Below are positions 41,234-51,537 of a stretch of DNA of 64,000 nucleotides, in pieces. This DNA is from CAZEJS01 sp964512645 (GTDB lineage: Bacteria > Actinomycetota > Geothermincolia > Fen-727 > Anoxymicrobiaceae): positions 1-64,000 of the forward strand of contig CAZEJS010000005.1 in NCBI GenBank assembly GCA_964512645.1, written 5' to 3'. Under the pieces are notes generated by a model. It had not been told where the DNA came from. It searched no databases and was given only the letters and a program-made list of their open reading frames with translations. Numbering within the stretch: position 1 is the first letter of the stretch; the number at the start of each line of letters is the position of its first letter. A program made the translations under genes and the position numbers.

Positions 41234-42400
41234 ATGATCCGCGAGCGAAAGACGAAAGTCGCGCTGGCCCTGCTCCTGGCAGGGGCGGCGGCCCTGTCCG
41301 TCGCGGGTTGTTCCCCCGGGGGGGCCGGCGACGCGTCCGGCCTCGAGCTATCGGGCGCGTGGCGTAAGGTCGCCGATTCCGCGGGCGCCGCGGGGGGCCT
41401 GGTGTCGGTAAGCGCGGGGGGCGACGTCAACTTCGGTGACGGCGTGACGCCCTCGCTTGTCTCCGGCGGGCTCGACTACCCGTTCTCGGGGGTCAGGGAG
41501 GCCTTCGCCACCACGGACCTCTCGTTCGTCAACCTGGAATGCTGCATCGCGTCATGCGGCGCGCCCGTAGCCGGCAAGCAGTTCACGTTCAGGGGCCCCG
41601 CGGATTCCGCGGACGCGCTGCGCAGCGGCAACGTGGACGTGGTGTCGCTCGCCAACAACCACTCGCTGGACTATGGAGCGGCCGCCCTGGTGGAGACCCT
41701 CGCTCACCTGGACGAGAACGGCATAGCGTGGTGCGGGGCGGGCCGCAACCGCGATGAGGCGTACGCCCCGAGGGTCCTGGAGACTCGCGGCGGGAGGGTG
41801 GCGTTCCTGGCTTTCAACGGGATAGTGCCGGACGGCTGGTCCGCGACGGCTACCGCCCCCGGGTGCGCGACCACCTGGGATGCGAAAAAAGTGGCCTCGG
41901 CGATAAGAGACGCCAAACGGGGTGCGGACTACCTGGTGGCGTCATTCCACTGGGGGATAGAACTGGCTACGTCGCCCGGCGCCGAACAGAGGAACCTGGC
42001 GCATCTGGCGGTGGACAGCGGCGCCGACCTGGTGCTGGGGCACCACCCGCACGTTGTCCAGGGTTTTGAGCTTTACCGCAACCGTCTTATCGCGTACAGC
42101 CTTGGAAATTTCGTGTTCAGCCCTCCACGCCCTGAGTCGGCGAAGTCGGTAATGCTCATCGCCGTGCTGGGACCCGGCGGGCTCGTCCAGGCGAAGGTGG
42201 TGCCCGCTTCGATATCGGGATGCCGCCCGGTGATCCTGGACGGCGCCCCGGCCGACGCCTGGGTGGGCACGATGTCGAGATACAGCAGCGCACTGGGAAC
42301 GACGGTGACGGTCCGTTCCGGGCGCGGTTACATCGACGGGAACGCCGCGGCGTCCGGCGGGCGGGGGGTTCCATCGAGCCGGTCCGCCGGGTCCCGATGA
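41234..42400 (+). CDS. CapA-family lipoprotein (poly-gamma-glutamate synthesis-like metallophosphatase)
   Basis: A 388-residue protein with a signal peptide and lipobox: hydrophobic residues 8-22 then VAGC, so C26 would be lipidated and the protein membrane-anchored. The CapA/PgsA fold is indicated by SAGGDVNFGDGV, LSFVNLECCIAS, SLANNHSLDYG, FHWGIEL and GADLVLGHHPHVVQGFE with IAYSLGNFVF. CapA-like proteins are calcineurin-like phosphoesterases in capsule synthesis, but many orphans of unknown substrate exist, and no PgsB or PgsC gene is nearby. ATG 41234. Confidence 0.85.
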   Translation: MIRERKTKVALALLLAGAAALSVAGCSPGGAGDASGLELSGAWRKVADSAGAAGGLVSVSAGGDVNFGDGVTPSLVSGGLDYPFSGVREAFATTDLSFVNLECCIASCGAPVAGKQFTFRGPADSADALRSGNVDVVSLANNHSLDYGAAALVETLAHLDENGIAWCGAGRNRDEAYAPRVLETRGGRVAFLAFNGIVPDGWSATATAPGCATTWDAKKVASAIRDAKRGADYLVASFHWGIELATSPGAEQRNLAHLAVDSGADLVLGHHPHVVQGFELYRNRLIAYSLGNFVFSPPRPESAKSVMLIAVLGPGGLVQAKVVPASISGCRPVILDGAPADAWVGTMSRYSSALGTTVTVRSGRGYIDGNAAASGGRGVPSSRSAGSR

Positions 42401-42434
42401 CCGGGGCGGCCGGGCGGTCCCGGGGCGGAGGGCC

Positions 42435-43838
42435 GTGATGTCGCATACGGGCGGTGGAGACCTCTCCGGAAAAGCACGGGCGACGGTGGCGCGGTACTCG
42501 ATGCTGGAGGAGGGGCAGCGTGTCGTAGTGAGCGTCTCCGGCGGGCCTGACTCGGTGGCCCTGCTGCTGTTCCTCGCGGACCTCGCGCCCGGGATGAGCC
42601 TGACCCTGTCGGTTTTTCACCTCGACCACATGCTGCGCGGGACGGAGTCGGCCGCCGACGCCGAGTTCGTTCGACTGCTGGCGGAAAACCTGGGGTTGCC
42701 GGCAGAGGTGACCTCCGCCGAGGCGGGTGCGGCGGCCGGGGGGAGCCGGAGGTCGCCGCAGGACGCGTACAGGGAGATCAGGACGGGAAAGCTGCTCGCA
42801 TGGGCGGATCGCTGGGGCGCCGACCGGGTGGCAGTGGGCCACACCGCCGACGACCAGGTGGAGACGTTCCTGATGAGGATGGTGCAGGGCGCCGGCCTGA
42901 CCGGGCTGGCGGGGATACCGCCGGTCGCCGGGCCGCTTATCAGGCCGCTGATCGAGGTCTGGCGGCACGAGGTGGAAGCTTTCCTGCGTCTCAAGGGGGT
43001 GACCGCCAGGACTGACCGGACGAACCTCGAGGACGACTACCTCAGGAACAGGATCCGGCACCAGCTCCTCCCGTGCATCGTCTCCGGGTTCGGCGAGGCG
43101 ACGAAGGCCGTAATACTTCGAGAGGTGGAGTCGCTCGCCTGGGACCGCGAGATGTTCTTCGCGTTGGCCCGCCGGGCGTTCGAGGAAGTGGCGCGGCTCG
43201 AAGGCGGAACGTGCCGGATAGACCTCCGGGCGCTCTCTGCGGTGTCACTCTCGATGCGGAGGGGGGTCGTGAGGGAGGCCTGGGCGCGGCTGCGGCCGGG
43301 CGAGCCCATGCTCTCCTGGCGGCACGTCCGGGATATCCTGACGAAGGTCGCCGGCGGCGCGAGCGGCGCCTCCATCGACCTGCCGGGTGGGATGCGCGCC
43401 GAGCGTGAATACGGCGATCTGCTGGTCGGGCCGGCGCCGGCGCCGGCGCTCCTCGAGCCGCGGCGTCTCGAGGTCCCCGGACGGCTGCGACTTGACGGCC
43501 GGACGGTCCTGGAGGCGGAGAGGGTCCCCCCTTCCGAAGTCGTGTACGGCGGCGACCCCGACACGGAGTACGCGAGACCGGACCTCTCTACGACGCTGGA
43601 AGTGCGGGGGACAAGGCCGGGGGACCGGTTCCGGCCCCTGGGCTCACCGTACCAGAAGAAGCTCAAGGACTTCTTCATCGACGAGAAAGTGCCCCGGCGC
43701 GAGAGGCCAACGGTGCCGCTGGTGCTGGAGGCCGGACGGATCGTCTGGGTAGCCGGATACCGCCTCGACGACAGGTTCAAGCTGCGACCGGGCGACGACG
43801 GCGCCGTAAGGTTGCGCCTCAGGAGGGAACGTGCGTAG
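42435..43838 (+). CDS. tilS: tRNA(Ile)-lysidine synthase
   Basis: A 467-residue N-type ATP pyrophosphatase that modifies C34 of tRNA-Ile(CAU) to lysidine, changing AUG reading to AUA. The PP motif SGGPDS spans residues 35-40 (VVVSVSGGPDSVALL); then LDHMLRG, GADRVAVGHTADDQVETFLMRMVQGAGLTGLAGI and the C-terminal domain with GDRFRPLGSPYQKKLKDFFIDEKVPRRERPTVPLVL. GTG 42435 and ATG 42438 are adjacent candidates, with GGAGGG upstream. Its usual operon partner hpt follows. Confidence 0.95.
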   Translation: MMSHTGGGDLSGKARATVARYSMLEEGQRVVVSVSGGPDSVALLLFLADLAPGMSLTLSVFHLDHMLRGTESAADAEFVRLLAENLGLPAEVTSAEAGAAAGGSRRSPQDAYREIRTGKLLAWADRWGADRVAVGHTADDQVETFLMRMVQGAGLTGLAGIPPVAGPLIRPLIEVWRHEVEAFLRLKGVTARTDRTNLEDDYLRNRIRHQLLPCIVSGFGEATKAVILREVESLAWDREMFFALARRAFEEVARLEGGTCRIDLRALSAVSLSMRRGVVREAWARLRPGEPMLSWRHVRDILTKVAGGASGASIDLPGGMRAEREYGDLLVGPAPAPALLEPRRLEVPGRLRLDGRTVLEAERVPPSEVVYGGDPDTEYARPDLSTTLEVRGTRPGDRFRPLGSPYQKKLKDFFIDEKVPRRERPTVPLVLEAGRIVWVAGYRLDDRFKLRPGDDGAVRLRLRRERA

Positions 43839-43883
43839 AATGCGCGTGGCACAGCGGCCGCGGCGCGTGAAAGCGGGTGGGAC

Positions 43884-44414
43884 TTGACCAGGCACGAGAT
43901 CGAGGAGACCGTCTTCACCGTGGAGGAGGTCCAGCAGCGGGTCGGGGAGCTGGCCGGCGAGATAAACCGGGACTACGAGGGCACCGACCTGCTCCTGATC
44001 GGCATTCTCAAAGGGGCTTTCATCTTCCTGGCCGACCTGGCCCGCCGCCTCACGGTGCCTGTCAGGTTCGATTTCATAGCCTGCTCCTCGTACGGTTCGT
44101 CCACCAGGACATCCGGGGTCGTGAGGATACTCAAGGACCTCGACAGCGACATATCGGGAAAACACGTGTTGCTGGTAGAGGATATCGTGGACACGGGACT
44201 TACCTTGAGCTACCTGGTCAGGAGCCTCGAAGCCAGGGGCCCCGCCTCTCTGCACATATGCGCCCTGCTCAACAAGTCGAGCCCGGAGAGGAAGGCCGAC
44301 CTCCCTATCAGGTACCAGGGGTTCTCCATACCCGACGACTTCGTTATCGGGTACGGCCTGGACTGCGCCGAGGAGTACCGGAACCTGCCCTACATAGCGA
44401 AAATCAGGAGATGA
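43884..44414 (+). CDS. hpt: Hypoxanthine phosphoribosyltransferase
   Basis: A 176-residue purine salvage enzyme. The PRPP loop VLLVEDIVDTGLTLSYL is at about residues 92-108, with the catalytic Asp in it; LLIGILKGAFIFLADLARR and DFIACSSYGSSTRTSGVVRILKDL precede, and the C-terminal IPDDFVIGYGLDCAEEYRNLPYI is diagnostic. It converts hypoxanthine or guanine to IMP or GMP. The start is TTG 43884, 45 bases after tilS. Confidence 0.95.
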   Translation: MTRHEIEETVFTVEEVQQRVGELAGEINRDYEGTDLLLIGILKGAFIFLADLARRLTVPVRFDFIACSSYGSSTRTSGVVRILKDLDSDISGKHVLLVEDIVDTGLTLSYLVRSLEARGPASLHICALLNKSSPERKADLPIRYQGFSIPDDFVIGYGLDCAEEYRNLPYIAKIRR

Positions 44415-44563
44415 ACCCCCCGCCGCGGGAACGCTCCGACGCCTGTCGCCGGCACGAACCGGCAGCCGCCCCACGGCGTCTTATCCGGTGGTCCGGCGCG
44501 ACGGCGGCCCGGAGCGCCGCTCCCGGAATATGGTAGTATATAAGCGGAAAAAGACAGTCAAGG

Positions 44564-44599
44564 AAACTGCCGACCCCATGCCTGTCGGCGGTTTTGTTT
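44564..44599 (+). terminator. Terminator-like hairpin in the ftsH leader
   Basis: AAACTGCCGAC (44564-44574) pairs with GTCGGCGGTTT (44584-44594): an 11-bp stem with one T-G wobble and a 9-base loop, followed by TGTTT. It ends only 5 bases before ATG 44605. A TATA-rich stretch at 44537-44543 lies just upstream. It could end the tilS-hpt transcript, act as an attenuator, or shape the ftsH leader. Confidence 0.5.
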
Positions 44600-44616
44600 A
44601 AGGAATGCCGGGGCGC

Positions 44617-46560
<1,944 letters not shown>

Positions 46561-46582
46561 AGGCCCGCTCCGGTCCGCCCGA

Positions 46583-46612
46583 TTGACCCGCCCACGCGGG
46601 CTCTGGTACAAC
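46583..46612 (+). promoter_or_regulatory. Candidate folE promoter with palindromic spacer
   Basis: TTGACC (46583-46588), 18 bases, TACAAC (46607-46612), with a TG at the extended -10 position (46604-46605). The spacer has the stem CCCGC (46587-46591) and GCGGG (46596-46600). The same 12 bases ATTGACCCGCCC occur upstream of topA. Confidence 0.45.
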
Positions 46613-46671
46613 AATCATCTCAGGACAGGTCGGGGAAGACGCCTGTCCGCACGGATTTCGGGAGGCTTCAC

Positions 46672-47238
46672 TTGGACCGTAACAAGATCGAAGAAGCGGT
46701 AAGGATGATCCTGGAGGGCATCGGGGAAGACCTGGAGCGGGAAGGCCTGCGCCTGACACCTTCGAGGGTCGCCAGCATGTACGAGGAGATATTCTCCGGC
46801 CTGACGGCGGACCCGTCGGAAGTGCTCCAGGCACAGTTCGCCGAGGCGCACGAGGAGATGGTGATAGTCAAGGACATCCCGCTGTACTCCGTCTGCGAGC
46901 ACCACCTGATGCCGTTCACCGGCAAGGCCCACGTCGCATACGTGCCCGGCGAATCAGGCCAGGTCAGCGGCATAAGCAAGCTGGCCCGGGTGGTGGACGT
47001 CCTCTCCAAGAGGCTGCAGGTCCAGGAGAGGCTGACCACGCAGGTCGCGGAAACCCTGATGGACGGGCTGGACGCGCAGGGAGTGCTCGTGGTGATAGAA
47101 GCGGAGCACCTGTGCATGTCGATGAGAGGGGTCAAGAAACCCGGTACGGTCACCGTCACCTCCGCCGTCAGGGGATTGTTCTACAGGAGCCCGGCCGCCC
47201 GGGCGGAGGCGATGGCGCTGATAAAGAGGAACGGTTGA
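46672..47238 (+). CDS. folE: GTP cyclohydrolase I
   Basis: A 188-residue enzyme making dihydroneopterin triphosphate from GTP, the first step of folate synthesis. Zinc ligands are in the block YSVCEHHLMPFTGKAHVAYVP (Cys and His) and EAEHLCMSMRGVKKPG (second Cys); GISKLARVVDVLSKRLQVQERLT is the family core. The start is TTG 46672 with GGGAGG upstream. First gene of the cofactor cluster; its stop overlaps the folP start. Confidence 0.96.
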   Translation: MDRNKIEEAVRMILEGIGEDLEREGLRLTPSRVASMYEEIFSGLTADPSEVLQAQFAEAHEEMVIVKDIPLYSVCEHHLMPFTGKAHVAYVPGESGQVSGISKLARVVDVLSKRLQVQERLTTQVAETLMDGLDAQGVLVVIEAEHLCMSMRGVKKPGTVTVTSAVRGLFYRSPAARAEAMALIKRNG

Positions 47239-48482
47239 TGGAGAAGGTCCCGCGGGCGCCGGGAAGCAGGTACCGGCCGAGGCTGCTCAGGGTCGAGGGA
47301 GAGCGGAGCGCACGCGACATCCTCGAGGAGCTCGGAACCGATTCCGCCGGGGCCGTCATAATGTCCTCGAAGATGGTGCACGCCGCCATCCGGGTGGACA
47401 ACGTCCAGGCCCGCGCCTCCAACGTGGTCAAGCAGGTGATGCTCTCCAAGGGGGGTGAGTGCGCCACCCCCAGGGACGCCCTCCTCAAGACGACCGAGCC
47501 GGTCTCGATAATCCTGATGGGCACCGTCAAGCAGCTCCGGGCCGCCGCCAAGAACCTCTCGGTCCAGCCGTTCGGCCTGAGGGAGCTGTCGCTCGAGCTG
47601 AAGCGGTTCATGGAGGACTCCTTCGGACGGGAGGCCGACCCTCGCACGATGCGGGCGGGCCGCCACCAGTTGTCGGTGGGCGGCAGGACCCTGGTCATGG
47701 GCGTGGTGAACGTCACGCCCGACTCGTTCTCCGACGGCGGCGAGTCGTTCGGCTTCGACGACGCCCGGAGGCGGGCGCTGGAGATGGCGGAGGCCGGCGC
47801 CGACGTGATAGACGTCGGCGGAGAATCCACGAGGCCCGGCGCGGAGCCGGTGAGTTTCGAGGAGGAGGAGAGGCGCACCATACCGCTGGTGGAGGCGCTC
47901 GCCGGCGAGCTTGACGTCCCCGTGTCCATCGATACTTACAAAGCCCCGATTGCCCGCATGGCACTCGATGCGGGAGCGTCCATAGTGAACGATATCAGCG
48001 CACTGAGGATGGACGGAGAACTCGCGCCGCTGGTGGCCGCGCGAGGAGTCCCGCTCGTACTGATGCACATGCAGGGCGAGCCCAGGAACATGCAGGAGGA
48101 TCCGAGGTACGACGACGTGGTCGGGGAGATAGCCGCATTCTTGCGCGAGCGCGCGGAGTACGCGATCGAAAGCGGGGTCGACGAAGACCTGATAATGGTC
48201 GACCCGGGCATCGGGTTCGGGAAGACGGTCGATCACAACCTGGAGATTCTTCGCCGCCTCGAGGAGTTCAAGGCGCTGGGCTATCCCCTGGTGCTTGGCA
48301 CGTCGCGCAAGCGGTTCATCGGGTCGGTCCTGGACCGTGGTGTCACCGAACGGCTGATGGGCACCGCCGCGACGGTGGCTTTCGCGATAGCGAGGGGCGT
48401 GGACATGGTGAGGGTTCACGACGTGGCCCGAATGGTGGAAGTGGTCCGGATGGCCGACGCCGTGGCCGGAAAGGCGGGGTGA
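47238..48482 (+). CDS. folP: Dihydropteroate synthase with extra N-terminal domain
   Basis: A 414-residue protein. The TIM-barrel DHPS is residues 143-414: MGVVNVTPDSFSDGGESF (154-171), DVGGESTRPGAEPV, VPVSIDTYKAP, NDISAL, HMQGEP and DPGIGFGKTVDHNLEIL, ending GTSRKRFIGSVL. It joins pterin and p-aminobenzoate. The first 140 residues are an additional domain (with SAGAVIMSSKMVHAAIRVDNVQARASNVVKQVMLS and PVSIILMGTVKQLRAAAKNL) seen in some anaerobe enzymes; its role is unknown. ATG 47238 overlaps the folE stop (TGATG). Confidence 0.94.
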   Translation: MEKVPRAPGSRYRPRLLRVEGERSARDILEELGTDSAGAVIMSSKMVHAAIRVDNVQARASNVVKQVMLSKGGECATPRDALLKTTEPVSIILMGTVKQLRAAAKNLSVQPFGLRELSLELKRFMEDSFGREADPRTMRAGRHQLSVGGRTLVMGVVNVTPDSFSDGGESFGFDDARRRALEMAEAGADVIDVGGESTRPGAEPVSFEEEERRTIPLVEALAGELDVPVSIDTYKAPIARMALDAGASIVNDISALRMDGELAPLVAARGVPLVLMHMQGEPRNMQEDPRYDDVVGEIAAFLRERAEYAIESGVDEDLIMVDPGIGFGKTVDHNLEILRRLEEFKALGYPLVLGTSRKRFIGSVLDRGVTERLMGTAATVAFAIARGVDMVRVHDVARMVEVVRMADAVAGKAG

Positions 48483-48486
48483 CGGC

Positions 48487-48879
48487 TTGCCCGGAAGGAC
48501 CTGCGCGATCGCCGTAGAGGGCATAGAGGTGTTCGCTTACCACGGCGTCCTGCCCGAGGAAAAGGAGCGTGGGCAGCGGTTTCTGATCGACGTGCGGCTC
48601 GAGCTCGCGGGGGTCCCCGACCGTGACGAGCTCGAGGATACCGTCGACTACGCCCGCGTTGCCGGGGACGCCGCGCGCCTGGCGGCCGACACCAGGTTCG
48701 ACCTGATCGAAACGCTGGCGGGCAGGATAGCGGACCGCGTCATGGAAGACCCGCGAATACTGCACGCCTCCATAACGGTTTGCAAGCCGGACGCGCCGAT
48801 GCCCGTGCGGGCGGCTGGCGTCCGGGTGACCGTGCGCGCCGGGCGGCGCGCCGACGGCCGGGAGGAAGGTGGCGTATGA
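48487..48879 (+). CDS. folB: Dihydroneopterin aldolase
   Basis: A 130-residue enzyme converting dihydroneopterin to 6-hydroxymethyldihydropterin. It shows VEGIEVFAYHGVLPEEKERGQRFLIDVRLEL with the active-site Glu, then EDTVDYARV and LIETLAGRIADRVM, with the conserved C-terminal VCKPDAPMP. Only 4 bases separate it from folP. The start is TTG 48487. Confidence 0.94.
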   Translation: MPGRTCAIAVEGIEVFAYHGVLPEEKERGQRFLIDVRLELAGVPDRDELEDTVDYARVAGDAARLAADTRFDLIETLAGRIADRVMEDPRILHASITVCKPDAPMPVRAAGVRVTVRAGRRADGREEGGV

Positions 48880-49367
48880 GCAGGGCGTATATCGGCATGG
48901 GCTCGAACATCGGCGACAGGATGGAATATTTGCGGGCGGGCCTCAAGGCACTGCTCGCCGCGGCGCCGGAGCTGATCGTCGTGGGCACCTCCAGCGTTTA
49001 CGAATCCGAGCCCGTGGGCATGACCGACCAGGACGATTTCTACAACGCAGCCGTCGCCGTAGAGACGACCCTGTCTCCCCACGAACTGCTGCGACTGCTG
49101 CACGAAATAGAGGTCGACAACGGGCGCCAGCGCCTCACCAGGTGGGGCCCCAGGACCCTGGACCTCGACATCCTGCTGTTCTCCGGCGTGGCGATGGACG
49201 ACCCGGGCCTGACCATCCCCCACCCACGCATGGCCGACAGGCGGTTCGCGCTCGAGCCGATAGTCGAAATCGACCCCGGGGCCGAGCTTCCCGACGGCAG
49301 GTCGGTCTCCGGCCTCCTCGAGGCCCTCGGTGACGAACAGGTGATCTGGCGCATCGGCGAGCTGTAG
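48876..49367 (+). CDS. folK: HPPK, 2-amino-4-hydroxy-6-hydroxymethyldihydropteridine diphosphokinase
   Basis: A 163-residue kinase that activates hydroxymethyldihydropterin for DHPS. The start AYIGMGSNIGDRMEYLRAGL, then SSVYESEPVGMTDQDDFYNAAV, and the signature RWGPRTLDLDILLFSG, followed by IPHPRMADRRFALEPI, are complete. ATG 48876 overlaps the folB stop. With folE, folP and folB it covers most of the pterin branch; the dihydrofolate reductase and synthase are not in this window. Confidence 0.95.
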   Translation: MSRAYIGMGSNIGDRMEYLRAGLKALLAAAPELIVVGTSSVYESEPVGMTDQDDFYNAAVAVETTLSPHELLRLLHEIEVDNGRQRLTRWGPRTLDLDILLFSGVAMDDPGLTIPHPRMADRRFALEPIVEIDPGAELPDGRSVSGLLEALGDEQVIWRIGEL

Positions 49368-49378
49368 GAGGTCCGGGG

Positions 49379-50263
49379 TTGAACGCATCCGGCAGGGACC
49401 GGGAGACGGTCGCCGTAATAGGCACGGGCCGCGTCGGGACGGCGATGGCCAGGCTGTTGCCGGGCAGGGGATACGGCCTGGCGGCGGTCTTCGATACCGA
49501 CCGCGGGGCCGTGTCGCGGGCCGCGGAGCTCAGCGGAGCGCCCTCGGCGGAAACCGCGGCCGGTGCCTCGGCCGGTGCCGATATCGTCCTGATAACGGTC
49601 CCCGACGGCCGGATAGAGGAAGCCTGCCTGGCGGTCGCTCGCACCCCCGGCGCCCTCGCCGGCAAGAAGGTGATTCACATGAGCGGGGCGCTCACCCTGG
49701 CGGCACTGGCTCCCGCCGCCGCCGCCGGGGCCGACATTCTGGTCGTGCATCCGCTGCAGACTTTCGCCGACACGGAGGGAGCGACGGCCTCGCTCCCGGG
49801 CAGCACCTTCGGGGTGACCTGCGCGGAGAGCCTCCGGGAATGGGCGGAGGGTTTCGTGAGCTCCCTGTCGGGCCGGGCGCTGTTCATCCCCGACGAGGAC
49901 AAGGCGCTGTACCACGCCGCCGCGGCGATGGCGTGCAACCTGATGGTCATGGTGGAGTACGGCGCCCAGGTCGCCTGCCGCCGTCTCGGCATCGCCGACG
50001 AGGCCTCGACGGAAGCCCTGGAACCGCTGGTGCGGGCGACGGCGGGGAACGTGGCCAGGCTGGGGCCGGCCTGCGCCCTGACCGGGCCGCTGGCGCGGGG
50101 TGACGTGGAGACGCTCGAGGCGCACCTGGAGGCGCTGGACGGATGCGACCCGGAGCTCGCGCGGATGTACCGGGCGGTGTCTTCGTGGGGCCTGCGCCTG
50201 GTGGAAGAGAAAGGCGAGGTCGACCGGCGGGTCGTCGATGCGATGAGGAGCGTGCTCGGCTGA
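49379..50263 (+). CDS. Rossmann-fold plus DUF2520 protein beside panC
   Basis: A 294-residue protein with an NAD(P)-binding start (VAVIGTGRVGTAMARLL, residues 11-27), the middle VVHPLQTFADTEGA, and a helical C-terminal DUF2520 domain (KALYHAAAAMACNLMVMVEYGAQVACRRLGI). It resembles ketopantoate-reductase and 6-phosphogluconate-type folds. Proteins of this type often lie beside panC, so it may perform the reduction that makes pantoate, but no direct proof is visible. The start is TTG 49379, 11 bases after folK. Confidence 0.82.
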   Translation: MNASGRDRETVAVIGTGRVGTAMARLLPGRGYGLAAVFDTDRGAVSRAAELSGAPSAETAAGASAGADIVLITVPDGRIEEACLAVARTPGALAGKKVIHMSGALTLAALAPAAAAGADILVVHPLQTFADTEGATASLPGSTFGVTCAESLREWAEGFVSSLSGRALFIPDEDKALYHAAAAMACNLMVMVEYGAQVACRRLGIADEASTEALEPLVRATAGNVARLGPACALTGPLARGDVETLEAHLEALDGCDPELARMYRAVSSWGLRLVEEKGEVDRRVVDAMRSVLG

Positions 50264-50264
50264 A

Positions 50265-51131
50265 ATGGAGATCGTCAGAGAGAAGAAGGTGATGCGGGCC
50301 ATCGTCGAGGAGGCGAAGCGAAGCGGCCTGGTTGTCGGCCTTGTCCCCACCATGGGCTACTTCCACCAGGGTCACCTGGAGCTCATGCGCCGGGCGGCCG
50401 CCGACTGCGACGTCGTGGTGGTGTCCCTCTTCGTAAACCCGACCCAGTTCGTGCCCGGAGAGGATTTCGAGGAGTACCCCCGGGACCTCGAGCGCGACTG
50501 CGCGCTGGCGCGAGGGGCAGGGGTGGACTACGTCTTCAACCCCGAGGTACGGGAGATGTATCCCGGTGGCGATCGCACTCACGTGGAGGTGGAGGGGTTG
50601 TCCGACGTGATGTGCGGCGCGGCGCGCCCGGGCCACTTCCGGGGCGTCGCCACGGTCGTGGCCAAGCTGTTCAATATAGTCCCGGCGCAGAGAGCTTACT
50701 TCGGACAGAAGGACGGGCAGCAACTGGCCGTGCTGCGGCGCATGGCGCTCGACCTCGATTTCGACATCGAGATAACGGGGGTGCCGACGGTGCGCGAAGA
50801 GGGGGGCCTGGCCATGAGCAGCCGAAACGCCTACCTCACCGACGAGCAGGCTTCACGGGCCCGTTGTCTCAGCAGCGCGCTCGCCAGGGCCTCCGACCTC
50901 GTGGAGTCGGGGGAGCGCCGCGCGGAAGCCGTCGCGCGTGCGGTGGAGGAGGAGGTCGCCGCTTCGCCGGGCGTGGACCTAGAATACGTTGCCATCTGTG
51001 ATAAAATCTTCCTGCAACCGCTCGAGGAGCTCCATGGGACGGTGATGGTAGCCGTTGCCGCCCGTGTGGGAAAAGCGCGGTTGATCGACAACGTCATTAT
51101 CGAGATAGAGCAGGGTGATGCAGCAGATTAA
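50265..51131 (+). CDS. panC: Pantothenate synthetase
   Basis: A 288-residue ligase joining pantoate and beta-alanine with ATP. VGLVPTMGYFHQGHLELMRRA has the HIGH-type motif, followed by SLFVNPTQFVPGEDFEEYPRDLERD, PGHFRGVATVVAKLFNIV, AYFGQKDGQQLAVLRRMALDL and EGGLAMSSRNAYLT, which is the KMSKS-like region. ATG 50265 begins one base after the DUF2520 stop. Confidence 0.96.
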   Translation: MEIVREKKVMRAIVEEAKRSGLVVGLVPTMGYFHQGHLELMRRAAADCDVVVVSLFVNPTQFVPGEDFEEYPRDLERDCALARGAGVDYVFNPEVREMYPGGDRTHVEVEGLSDVMCGAARPGHFRGVATVVAKLFNIVPAQRAYFGQKDGQQLAVLRRMALDLDFDIEITGVPTVREEGGLAMSSRNAYLTDEQASRARCLSSALARASDLVESGERRAEAVARAVEEEVAASPGVDLEYVAICDKIFLQPLEELHGTVMVAVAARVGKARLIDNVIIEIEQGDAAD

Positions 51132-51510
51132 TCGGTTCATGCTCAAGTGCAAGATCCACAGGGCCGTGGTAACGGACGCCGACATACACTACGAGGGCAG
51201 CGTCACCATAGACAGGCGCCTGATGGACCTGGCCGACCTCGTGCCCTACGAGCAGGTCCAGGTCTGGGACCTCGATAACGGCAACCGGCTCGCGACATAC
51301 GTGATCGAGGGTGAGCGGGACTCCGGGGAGATATGCATGAACGGTGCCGCCGCGAGGCTCATCCACAAAGGGGACAGGGTCATAATCGCTTCGTTTGTAA
51401 CCGTTCCCGACCCCCAGGCCACCGACTACCACCCGAAGATTGTCTTCGTCGACGAGGCCAACCGTCCGGAGATCATCGAGGACCACCTGACGGTGGACGA
51501 TTTCTGCTAA
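51118..51510 (+). CDS. panD: Aspartate 1-decarboxylase
   Basis: A 130-residue pyruvoyl enzyme making beta-alanine for panC. FMLKCKIHRAVVTDADIHYEGSVTID includes the self-cleavage site Gly27-Ser28, where Ser becomes the pyruvoyl group. ICMNGAAARLIHKGDRVIIASF and the C-terminal block are standard. ATG 51118 overlaps panC by 14 bases; ATG 51139 (start MLKCKIHR) would fit the family as well. Confidence 0.95.
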   Translation: MQQINRFMLKCKIHRAVVTDADIHYEGSVTIDRRLMDLADLVPYEQVQVWDLDNGNRLATYVIEGERDSGEICMNGAAARLIHKGDRVIIASFVTVPDPQATDYHPKIVFVDEANRPEIIEDHLTVDDFC

Positions 51511-51537
51511 CGGTCGTCCCTCGACGCGCGAGGCGCC

